7,081 nucleotides of DNA from Campylobacterales bacterium (lineage in GTDB: Bacteria > Campylobacterota > Campylobacteria > Campylobacterales > QNZT01). Location of the stretch: NCBI GenBank assembly GCA_015489185.1, contig WGAE01000181.1:1-7081 (forward strand), written 5' to 3'. Both the position numbers and the translations under genes were made by a program. Each line of letters opens with the position of its first letter. The first letter of the stretch is position 1. Of the stretch, positions 1-5,600 are shown one piece after another. The notes below the pieces were generated by a model that saw only the letters and a list, made by a program, of their open reading frames with translations, ran no database searches and had not been told where the DNA came from.

Positions 1-645
1 AAAGCGGCAATCAAACCTTTTTCACCTGTTTTGACGGTACTGGGTGCAATGCTGCTGTGGTTTGGATGGTTCGGATTCAACGCCGGTTCAGAAGTTGCGG
101 CGGACGGTGTCGCGGGTAACGCGTTCCTGGTAACCAACGTAGCTGCTGCTCTAGGTGTTATCGGCTGGCTGATTGTAGAATACATTGTCTATAAAAAAGC
201 GACACTTGTCGGCGGTGCTTCCGGTGCAGTTGCAGGTCTGGTCGCCATTACTCCTGCTTCAGGTAGCGCAGGATTAACCGGTGCGATTATCATCGGTCTG
301 GTCGGCGGTGCACTCGGTTTCATCGGTGTTTCCAAAATCAAAAAACTTTTCAATGTTGACGATTCCCTCGATGCGTTTTGGGTACACGGACTGGTCGGTA
401 TCTGGGGTTCTATCGCCACAGCGCTCTTTATCGCACCGTATCTCATGCCGGAAAATTACAACCTCGGTACCCAACTGGTAGCACAGCTTAAAGCAGTTGG
501 ATTGACAGTAGTATACAGTGGCATCGCCACCGCAGTTGTCTATTTTGTATCGAGCATTGTCACCGGCGGCGGACGTGTCGACGAAGAGACAGAGCAAATG
601 GGTCTGGATGAAGCAACACACGGTGAGAAAGCGATCAATCTCTAA
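1..645 (+). CDS. amtB: Ammonium transporter (Amt/MEP/Rh family), C-terminal part
   Basis: This is the 3' part of an inner-membrane ammonium channel gene. The reading frame is open from base 1, so the true start lies upstream and 214 residues are visible. Family signatures seen are WFGFNAGS (window residues ~23-30), GLVAITPASG (~80-89) and FWVHGLVGIWG (~126-136). The His in the last one (codon 385-387) corresponds to the second of the two pore histidines, H318 in E. coli AmtB; the first lies outside the window. About six hydrophobic segments match the later transmembrane helices. The charged tail, rich in Glu and ending HGEKAINL, is the cytoplasmic region that in this family contacts the PII protein. 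Taken together, the protein should conduct ammonium into the cell and be gated by the PII gene that starts 37 nt downstream, almost certainly in the same transcript. Family assignment is secure. Confidence 0.97.
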   Translation, partial: KAAIKPFSPVLTVLGAMLLWFGWFGFNAGSEVAADGVAGNAFLVTNVAAALGVIGWLIVEYIVYKKATLVGGASGAVAGLVAITPASGSAGLTGAIIIGLVGGALGFIGVSKIKKLFNVDDSLDAFWVHGLVGIWGSIATALFIAPYLMPENYNLGTQLVAQLKAVGLTVVYSGIATAVVYFVSSIVTGGGRVDEETEQMGLDEATHGEKAINL

Positions 646-682
646 CATTTAGAGCAACAATAATTGAAGTGAGGAATCAGGA

Positions 683-1021
683 ATGAAAAAAATCGAAGCT
701 ATTATCAAACCGTTCAAACTCGACGATGTTAAAGAGGCGCTCGTCGCCGCGGAAATCGAAGGTATGACGGTTACGGAAGTCAAAGGGTACGGTAGACAAC
801 AGGGACACTCCGAACTCTACAGAGGTGCGGAATATGTCATCGACTTTTTGCCGAAAGTGAAAATTGAAGTCGTCGTTTCCGAAGGATTCGTCGACGCGGC
901 AATTAACGCGATCACAACAGCCGCGAAAACCGGTAAAATCGGTGACGGTAAAATTTTCGTCACACCGGTTGAACGCACAATCCGAATCAGAACAGGCGAA
1001 GAGAACGAAGACGCACTCTGA
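683..1021 (+). CDS. glnK: Nitrogen regulatory protein P-II (GlnK/GlnB)
   Basis: This gene encodes a 112-residue PII protein, the normal family length. PII is a cytoplasmic trimer that binds ATP/ADP and 2-oxoglutarate and reports nitrogen status to its targets. The T-loop (~37-55) is intact: GRQQGH at 37-42 with the 2-oxoglutarate-contacting Q39, and YRGAEY at 46-51 ending in Y51, the residue uridylylated by GlnD in proteobacteria. The second signature GKIGDGKIFV is at 84-93, and the nucleotide-contacting IRIRTGEE is near the C-terminus. The ATG at 683 follows a GAGG (671-674) at good spacing. Because the gene directly follows amtB, it is probably the GlnK-type partner that blocks the channel when nitrogen is plentiful; the name glnK rather than glnB rests on this linkage. 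No GlnD is in the window, so modification of Y51 is only a possibility. Confidence 0.97.
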   Translation: MKKIEAIIKPFKLDDVKEALVAAEIEGMTVTEVKGYGRQQGHSELYRGAEYVIDFLPKVKIEVVVSEGFVDAAINAITTAAKTGKIGDGKIFVTPVERTIRIRTGEENEDAL

Positions 1022-1040
1022 TCTTTATCACCCTCATATT

Positions 1041-1061
1041 CGACCGGCACAATGCCGGTCG
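1041..1061 (+). terminator. GC-rich hairpin after glnK, probable terminator
   Basis: A perfect 9-bp inverted repeat (CGACCGGCA, 3-nt loop CAA, TGCCGGTCG) begins 19 nt after the glnK stop. Position and stability suit the end of the amtB-glnK transcript. However, the next bases (GACACTTCCCTCC) do not form the uninterrupted T run of a classic intrinsic terminator; a T-rich stretch comes only ~27 nt later. It may be a weak or processed 3' end instead. Confidence 0.55.
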
Positions 1062-1095
1062 GACACTTCCCTCCTGAAAACTCTCATTCTCTTTT

Positions 1096-1104
1096 TGTTA
1101 TAAT
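1096..1104 (+). promoter_or_regulatory. Extended -10 promoter for the TPR-rnhA-rnc-aroC operon
   Basis: TGTTATAAT is a perfect extended -10 (TGnTATAAT) preceded by a T-rich tract (1088-1096). There is no recognisable -35, which is the usual form of the housekeeping promoter in Campylobacterota. Transcription would start near 1111, giving a leader of about 34 nt before the TTG start at 1145. This is the only strong promoter-like site I see for the five-gene operon. Confidence 0.7.
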
Positions 1105-1144
1105 CTTTTTATCTTAAAAACCTCAACACAAAACGGACATAATT

Positions 1145-2185
1145 TTGGATATTTTTTCGATCGATTACAGAGATCCCATCTACGGAGTCATTTTACTGGT
1201 TGCTATTGTTGTAATCGTATCGTTCTTCAGTTATTCATGGGGCTTTTTCAAAACAAAAGAGGAAGAGTCCAGCGTTAACAAGTTCCTCAAAAAATTCCAC
1301 CAGTATGACGGTTTCAGTGAGTATAAAGAGGTCATCAAAAAAAAGCAGCTGCCGATCGAATCTTCCGTTCTGATGGCACTCACTTTCGAAAAGGGAGGCG
1401 AGTACCAAAAAGCGATTGAAATCTATCAGGCGATTTTGGAAGGCGCGACCGATAAGATCGTCAAAAAAGATATTCTCACCCTTCTGGGAAAAACCTACTA
1501 TAAAGCAGGTTTTCTGGAGCGTTCCAGGGATATCTTGCGAACGGCACTAAAAATCTATCCACGTAACGAAGAGGCGCTTACCTACTTGATCGTCATTTAT
1601 GATAATCTTCGTCAATACGACAAAGCAGTCGAAGTACTCGATACACTCGAGGCACTCGGCGTCGCGACGAAAGAGAAAAAACTCTATTTTCAAATATTGC
1701 GCGTACTTCATGACAAATCGCTGTCGGATGAGAAAAAAATAGAAAAGCTACGTGAAATCGGCCTGAAAAACCAGATTGTACAGCGCAAACTCTACGAATT
1801 TCTAAAGACTAACAACCTCCCGCTCACTTATGATCTGCTCAAAGATATCGACTTCTACAATATTATCGATCTGGTCTGGGAAACCCGCTACGAGCGACTC
1901 GATCCGAGACTGATCGATGCAATCCCGCTGCTGCGTGAAATCTATACGGCAAAAGGAGATACCAAAGAGGCATCTTCCAGCAGCCATTTTGTGTTGAATA
2001 TTTTAATCAAACTAGCGATGGTGGAAGATCAAAGTGCGGATATCAGTTTCGACTATACCTGTGCAAACTGTAAAAATACATTCCCGCTCTACTTTTACCG
2101 CTGTCCGCAATGCCAGAATATCGGTCAAACACGTATCGGTACAAAATTGATAAAGAGAGTGCATGAAGAAAATTCATTTGTATAG
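1145..2185 (+). CDS. LapB (YciM)-like membrane-anchored TPR protein with rubredoxin-type zinc/iron site
   Basis: The 346-residue protein has three visible parts. A single hydrophobic helix (~12-35) would anchor it in the inner membrane with the rest in the cytoplasm. TPR-type helical repeats follow (clearest at ~73-106, ~107-140 and ~141-174, e.g. EYQKAIEIYQAIL), then a degenerate helical region. The C-terminus has a four-Cys metal knuckle, C306-x2-C309-x10-C320-x2-C323, within YTCANC...YRCPQC. This order and exact Cys spacing match E. coli LapB/YciM, the adaptor that steers FtsH to LpxC and so limits lipopolysaccharide synthesis; LapB is slightly longer (389 residues). Transfer of that function is inference. 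The start is TTG: an in-frame stop lies at 1115-1117 and no ATG or GTG follows until residue 77, after the membrane helix. Only a weak GGA (1135-1137) serves as ribosome site. The 3' end overlaps rnhA by 23 nt. Confidence 0.85.
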   Translation: MDIFSIDYRDPIYGVILLVAIVVIVSFFSYSWGFFKTKEEESSVNKFLKKFHQYDGFSEYKEVIKKKQLPIESSVLMALTFEKGGEYQKAIEIYQAILEGATDKIVKKDILTLLGKTYYKAGFLERSRDILRTALKIYPRNEEALTYLIVIYDNLRQYDKAVEVLDTLEALGVATKEKKLYFQILRVLHDKSLSDEKKIEKLREIGLKNQIVQRKLYEFLKTNNLPLTYDLLKDIDFYNIIDLVWETRYERLDPRLIDAIPLLREIYTAKGDTKEASSSSHFVLNILIKLAMVEDQSADISFDYTCANCKNTFPLYFYRCPQCQNIGQTRIGTKLIKRVHEENSFV

Positions 2186-2609
2186 CGACGGCTCTTCACT
2201 CGGAAATCCCGGTTTTGGAGGCTATTGCGCCATTTTAAAATATAAAGATCATGAGAAGATCATCAGCGGTGCTTTGCCCGATGTCACAAACAACCAGATG
2301 GAGTTGCTCGCGGTGATTGAAGGGCTCAAACAGCTCAAAGAACCCTGCGAGGTTATTGTTACAAGCGATTCCTCTTATGTTGTCAACGCGATCAATGACT
2401 GGCTGGCAAACTGGGTACGTAAAAATTTCAAAAATGTCAAAAATCCGGAGATGTGGAAAACATATCTGGAAGTGGCAAAACCGCACAAGATACGTGCCGT
2501 CTGGGTACGAGGGCACGACGGACACGAGGAAAACGAAAAATGTGATAAAATAGCACGCGGCGAAGCTGAAAAACTGCAAAAATTGCATAAGGAAGAGGAT
2601 CATGGGTGA
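2163..2609 (+). CDS. rnhA: Ribonuclease HI
   Basis: A complete 148-residue RNase HI, close to the ~155 residues of the E. coli enzyme. It cuts the RNA strand of RNA-DNA hybrids and so removes R-loops and primer remnants in the cytoplasm. All four catalytic carboxylates are visible: D9 in YSDGSSLGNPG, E47 in NNQMELLAVIEGL, D69 in TSDSSYVV and D128 in ENEKCDKIAR. The flexible-loop His is H118 in VRGHDGHEEN. The basic protrusion region (WLANWVRKNFKNVKNP, ~80-95) that grips the hybrid is also present. The ATG lies inside the end of the preceding TPR gene with only a purine-rich AAAGAGA (2152-2158) upstream, so translation is likely coupled. The last 8 nt overlap rnc. Function is secure. Confidence 0.97.
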   Translation: MKKIHLYSDGSSLGNPGFGGYCAILKYKDHEKIISGALPDVTNNQMELLAVIEGLKQLKEPCEVIVTSDSSYVVNAINDWLANWVRKNFKNVKNPEMWKTYLEVAKPHKIRAVWVRGHDGHEENEKCDKIARGEAEKLQKLHKEEDHG

Positions 2610-3282
2610 TCTAACAGCACTGGAAAAGAGACTCGGATACCGGTTTAAAGATACAAATCTGCTTAAAACCGCACTGACCCATAAAAGCAGTAAACAATCC
2701 TATAACAATGAACGACTCGAATTTCTTGGAGATGCCGTGCTCGATCTGATCGTCGGCGAATATCTCTACCATAAATTTCCGGATGTCAGCGAAGGAGAAC
2801 TTTCAAAACTCCGCGCCTCTTTGGTCAATGAAAAAGGATTCGAACAACTTGCAAGACTGATCGATCTGGGAAAATTTATCTACCTTTCCGTCGCAGAAGA
2901 GAACAACCACGGCAGAGAGAAACCCTCTATCCTCTCCAATGCGTTTGAAGCACTCATCGGTGCAATCTATCTTGAAAGCGGACTGCAAAAAGCGACGGAA
3001 GTTTCGCTCAGGTTGCTTGAAAAGGCGTATCCGAAAATCGATCTTGAAACGGTTTTCAGAGACTACAAAACCACGCTTCAGGAGATCACACAGGCACATA
3101 TGGGTGTCACACCGCAATATATCGTAACCGGTTCAAGCGGTCCGGACCACAAAAAAGAGTTTGTTATTATGGTCAAAGTGCATGACCGTGAAATTGCGCA
3201 GGCAAAAGGGCGCAGCAAAAAAGAGGCGCAGCAGGAGGCGGCAAAAAAAGCGATCGAAAAGCTACGCAAGGAGCTTTCATGA
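2602..3282 (+). CDS. rnc: Ribonuclease III
   Basis: A complete 226-residue RNase III, exactly the length of the E. coli protein. It cleaves double-stranded RNA, matures 16S and 23S precursors and processes mRNAs and antisense duplexes. The catalytic domain (~1-150) carries the family signature NERLEFLGDAVL (36-47), with E37, E40 and D44, and E64 further on. The double-stranded-RNA-binding domain covers ~153-224 and ends in a typical basic GRSKKEAQQEAAKKAIEKL helix. One metal-ligand position differs: the segment SNAFEALIGAIYL (112-124) has N113 where E. coli has D114, while E116 (E. coli E117) is kept. The ATG at 2602 is preceded by a strong AGGAAGAGG (2590-2598) within the end of rnhA. The stop overlaps the aroC start (ATGA). 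Position between rnhA and aroC is a conserved arrangement in this phylum, from memory. Confidence 0.97.
   Translation: MGDLTALEKRLGYRFKDTNLLKTALTHKSSKQSYNNERLEFLGDAVLDLIVGEYLYHKFPDVSEGELSKLRASLVNEKGFEQLARLIDLGKFIYLSVAEENNHGREKPSILSNAFEALIGAIYLESGLQKATEVSLRLLEKAYPKIDLETVFRDYKTTLQEITQAHMGVTPQYIVTGSSGPDHKKEFVIMVKVHDREIAQAKGRSKKEAQQEAAKKAIEKLRKELS
3268..3273 (+). promoter_or_regulatory. Strong ribosome binding site for aroC
   Basis: AAGGAG lies inside the last rnc codons, 5 nt before the aroC ATG at 3279. It is the best Shine-Dalgarno match in the window. It fixes the aroC start and suggests that aroC is translated efficiently as well as being coupled to rnc through the shared ATGA. Confidence 0.8.
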
Positions 3283-4355
3283 ACAGCTTCGGAAAGCGTT
3301 TCGTCTTTACAACATTCGGCGAATCACATGGTAAAGCAATCGGGTGTGTCATCGACGGTGTACCTGCGGGACTGACACTGGATGAATCGATGATACAAAA
3401 AGAGCTAGATCGCAGGAAACCGGGACAAAACGCTTTTGCAACGGCACGTAAAGAGGCGGACCGCGTAGAGATTTTGAGCGGCGTATTTGAAGGGAAAACG
3501 ACCGGAACACCGATTGCGATGGTCATTTTCAACACCAACCAAAAAAGCAAAGATTACAGCAACATCAAAGATCTTTTCAGACCGGGACACGCCGATTTTA
3601 CCTACTTTCACAAATACGGCATTCGTGATTACAGAGGCGGCGGTCGCAGCAGTGCACGTGAAACGGCAGCAAGGGTCGCTGCAGGTGCCGTCGCCAAACT
3701 GATGCTGGCGGAGTTGGGCATTACGATTAAAAGCGGCGTGATGGAAATTGACGGAATTCATGCAAACAGGATCGATTTCGATTATGTACCTGAAAGTGAA
3801 ATCTACGCTCTCGATCCCTCGGTCGAATCTGCACAAAAAGAAGCGATCCTGAACGCAAAAAAAGCACACGATTCCGTAGGTGGTGTCACACTGGTGAAAA
3901 TTTTCAACGCACCGGTCGGACTGGGCGAACCAATCTACTACAAACTCGATGCACTCCTTGCGGATGCAATGATGAGTATCAATGCGGTTAAAGGTGTCGA
4001 AATCGGTGAAGGGATGCGTGCCGCAAGCAAAAAGGGGTCGCAGAACAACGATCAAATCACTCCAAAAGGCTTTGAAACCAACTACAGCGGCGGGATTTTG
4101 GGAGGCATCAGCAACGGTGACGATATAGAGATCAAAGTCTATTTCAAACCGACCCCTTCCATTTTCCAAAAACAACGAACCGTAGATATTCACAACAATG
4201 AAACCGTATGTGAACTCAAAGGCAGACACGATCCGTGTGTCGCGATACGGGGTTCAGTCGTCGCCGAAGCGATGGCGGCGCTGGTAATTGCCGATATGCT
4301 CCTGCTCAATATGGGGCGAAAAATGTCCGACTTACACCGTATCTATGGAAAATAA
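3279..4355 (+). CDS. aroC: Chorismate synthase
   Basis: A complete 358-residue chorismate synthase, near the usual ~360. It converts 5-enolpyruvylshikimate-3-phosphate to chorismate, the last shikimate-pathway step, using reduced FMN as a cofactor without net oxidation; chorismate feeds aromatic amino acids, folate and quinones. The three family signatures are present: GESHG at 14-18 with the invariant H17; the block RPGHADFTYFHKYGIRDYRG (101-120) continuing GGRSSARETAARVAAGA, with H104 and the phosphate- and FMN-contacting arginines; and GRHDPC at 315-320. The ATG overlaps the rnc stop as ATGA and follows a strong AAGGAG. The 3' end overlaps the methyltransferase start by 11 nt. Nothing suggests damage or an unusual domain. 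Confidence 0.98.
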   Translation: MNSFGKRFVFTTFGESHGKAIGCVIDGVPAGLTLDESMIQKELDRRKPGQNAFATARKEADRVEILSGVFEGKTTGTPIAMVIFNTNQKSKDYSNIKDLFRPGHADFTYFHKYGIRDYRGGGRSSARETAARVAAGAVAKLMLAELGITIKSGVMEIDGIHANRIDFDYVPESEIYALDPSVESAQKEAILNAKKAHDSVGGVTLVKIFNAPVGLGEPIYYKLDALLADAMMSINAVKGVEIGEGMRAASKKGSQNNDQITPKGFETNYSGGILGGISNGDDIEIKVYFKPTPSIFQKQRTVDIHNNETVCELKGRHDPCVAIRGSVVAEAMAALVIADMLLLNMGRKMSDLHRIYGK

Positions 4356-4992
4356 CGCGGCACATACGTGTCCGGTTTGTGCCTCGAAACATACTTCTTT
4401 GTTTGCACAAGGAGAAAATCGCCTCTACATACATTGCGCTTCATGTGATCTTGTTTTTGTGCCTGAGCACTTTTTCGTCAGTGCCGAAGAAGAGAAAGCG
4501 AAATATGACCACCACCAAAACAGCATCGAAAACCGGGGCTATGTCGACTTTCTGAACCGGCTGCTATTGCCGCTGCAAACTCGTCTCGAACCAGGCGCCA
4601 GGGGACTTGATTTCGGCTCCGGTCCGGGTCCTACACTCCACCTGCTGATGCAACAAGCAGGTTACGAGATGGACATTTACGATATTTTTTATTTTCCCGA
4701 TTCATCGGTTTTTGCCAAAACGTACGATTTTATCACGATGACGGAAGTGATCGAACATCTGCACCATCCGATGCAGGAATTGCACCGACTGTGGGAGATG
4801 CTACATCCGGGCGGTTATCTGGGTATTATGACCGCCTTTCGTCCAAAGAGATTCGAAGGGTGGTATTATAAAAGAGACAAAACGCATATACGCTTTTTTA
4901 CCGAAAAGACATTTGTCTGTATCGCCCGAACACTTGGGGCAAAACTTGAGATTGTCGATACGGGAGTGGTTTTGCTGCAAAAGACAGCATAA
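4345..4992 (+). CDS. Zinc-ribbon class I SAM-dependent methyltransferase, substrate unknown
   Basis: A 215-residue protein with two parts. Residues ~9-34 form a zinc ribbon with CPVC (C9, C12) and CASC (C31, C34). Residues ~64-215 form a class I methyltransferase fold: SAM-binding motif I LDFGSGPGP (87-95), an acidic YDIF (111-114) that would follow beta strand 2, and EVIEH (133-137), the post-motif seen in UbiG-like enzymes, followed by LHPGGYLGIMT. The frame is open further upstream to an ATG at 4288, but that start lies deep inside aroC and adds 19 residues without family character. The ATG at 4345 puts MENNAAHTCPVC directly at the ribbon, so I chose it. There is no Shine-Dalgarno before it; with the 11-nt aroC overlap, translation is probably coupled to AroC. 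Substrate (small molecule, glycan or macromolecule) cannot be read from the sequence. It ends flush against the convergent yjbQ gene. Confidence 0.88.
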   Translation: MENNAAHTCPVCASKHTSLFAQGENRLYIHCASCDLVFVPEHFFVSAEEEKAKYDHHQNSIENRGYVDFLNRLLLPLQTRLEPGARGLDFGSGPGPTLHLLMQQAGYEMDIYDIFYFPDSSVFAKTYDFITMTEVIEHLHHPMQELHRLWEMLHPGGYLGIMTAFRPKRFEGWYYKRDKTHIRFFTEKTFVCIARTLGAKLEIVDTGVVLLQKTA

Positions 4993-5412
4993 TCAGATAC
5001 CTGTCAATGTCATCACGATCTCTCTGCTTCCGGCATGGTCACGATGCTCACACAGATAAAATCCCTGCCACGTTCCCAGATTCATCCTGCCGTTTGTAAT
5101 CGGAACCGTCAACGAGGTACCGATCAAAACCGATTTAATGTGTGCCGGCATATCGTCCGCTCCTTCCAGCGTATGCAAAAACCACGGTTTATTGTCCGCA
5201 AGTTCGCTAAAAAAATGTTCCAGATCACTGCGCACGGTAGGATCCGCATTTTCGCCAAGAACCAAAGAGGCGCTGGTGTGTTTTAAAAAAAGATGCAGCA
5301 TCCCCGTCTCAACCGGACCAAGCGTACGAAACACTTCATGAACACTATTGTCTATTAGATGAAATCCCCTCGACATCGGAGGGAGTCTGAAACTTTTTTG
5401 GAAAATTTTCAT
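4993..5412 (-). CDS. yjbQ: UPF0047/YjbQ family protein (secondary thiamine-phosphate synthase-type)
   Basis: A 139-residue protein matching the small UPF0047 (YjbQ) family in length and throughout its sequence. Conserved blocks are HTSASL (45-50), GENADPTVRSDL (53-64), EGADDMPAHIKS (83-94) and NLGTWQGFYLCEHR (111-124), which contain the family's conserved His, Asp and Glu residues. E. coli YjbQ has weak thiamine-phosphate synthase activity, but the physiological role of the family is unsettled, so the name is a family label only. I chose the ATG at 5412 because it gives the usual family length and N-terminus (MKIFQKSF...). The frame continues to an ATG at 5481, adding 23 Cys- and Ile-rich residues that overlap the promoter region. 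No Shine-Dalgarno precedes 5412. The gene is convergent with the methyltransferase, with no bases between the two stops. Confidence 0.93.
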   Translation of the reverse strand: MKIFQKSFRLPPMSRGFHLIDNSVHEVFRTLGPVETGMLHLFLKHTSASLVLGENADPTVRSDLEHFFSELADNKPWFLHTLEGADDMPAHIKSVLIGTSLTVPITNGRMNLGTWQGFYLCEHRDHAGSREIVMTLTGI

Positions 5413-5418
5413 AAAACG

Positions 5419-5427
5419 ATTGTACCA
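5419..5427 (-). promoter_or_regulatory. Possible extended -10 very close to the yjbQ start
   Basis: On the - strand TGGTACAAT (TGnTAnAAT form) ends 6 nt before the yjbQ ATG. If used, RNA would begin at or within a base or two of the ATG, giving a leaderless mRNA, which would fit the absence of a ribosome site. The hexamer TACAAT matches the consensus at 5 of 6 bases. The symmetric site at 5454-5463 is an alternative promoter. Confidence 0.4.
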
Positions 5428-5453
5428 TAAAAAGCAGATAATTTTGATCCTGT

Positions 5454-5463
5454 TGTTATAACA
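5454..5463. promoter_or_regulatory. Palindromic extended -10 between divergent genes, candidate bidirectional promoter
   Basis: TGTTATAACA is its own reverse complement and reads TGtTATAAC, an extended -10 with 5 of 6 hexamer matches, on both strands. Rightward initiation would be near 5469, giving a leader of ~130 nt to the histidine kinase. Leftward initiation would be near 5448, giving ~36 nt to yjbQ. The rest of 5413-5600 is AT-rich; a further weak -10-like TATATT (5469-5474) and an AATAAT (5558-5563) also occur on the + strand. I see no clear operator or riboswitch there. Confidence 0.5.
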
Positions 5464-5584
5464 TACAGTATATTTTATCATAAATTTTTATTCACGATTT
5501 TTCCACAATTTTCTTCCCCTTTTGCGTTAAAAGAAAAATTCTATTTTCCGATATTTGAATAATATTACCCAGGAAGGGACCGGA

Positions 5585-5590
5585 AAAGGA
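5585..5590 (+). promoter_or_regulatory. Ribosome binding site of the histidine kinase
   Basis: AAAGGA lies 10 nt before the ATG at 5601 and 13 nt before the second ATG at 5604. It also sits 7 nt before an in-frame TTG at 5598, which would be the best-spaced start. The kinase could therefore begin at 5598, 5601 or 5604; the choice changes only the first one or two residues. Confidence 0.55.
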
Positions 5591-5600
5591 ATTCACTTTG

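Noticed and set aside
274..648. - strand 124-codon frame opposite amtB
   Set aside because: The opposite strand carries unmistakable ammonium-transporter signatures in a continuous frame, and the antisense product has no recognisable feature.
3405..4229. Long - strand open frame (274 codons) opposite aroC
   Set aside because: It is antisense to an intact, highly conserved chorismate synthase, is rich in Cys, Phe and His, and shows no recognisable domain. It is a shadow of the aroC codon pattern.
4288..4344. Upstream ATG extending the methyltransferase by 19 residues
   Set aside because: The extension lies inside the conserved C-terminus of aroC and has no family character. The ATG at 4345 starts directly before the zinc ribbon.
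5413..5481. 23-residue N-terminal extension of YjbQ
   Set aside because: Family members begin at the MKIF-like residue; the extension translates promoter-like AT-rich DNA.
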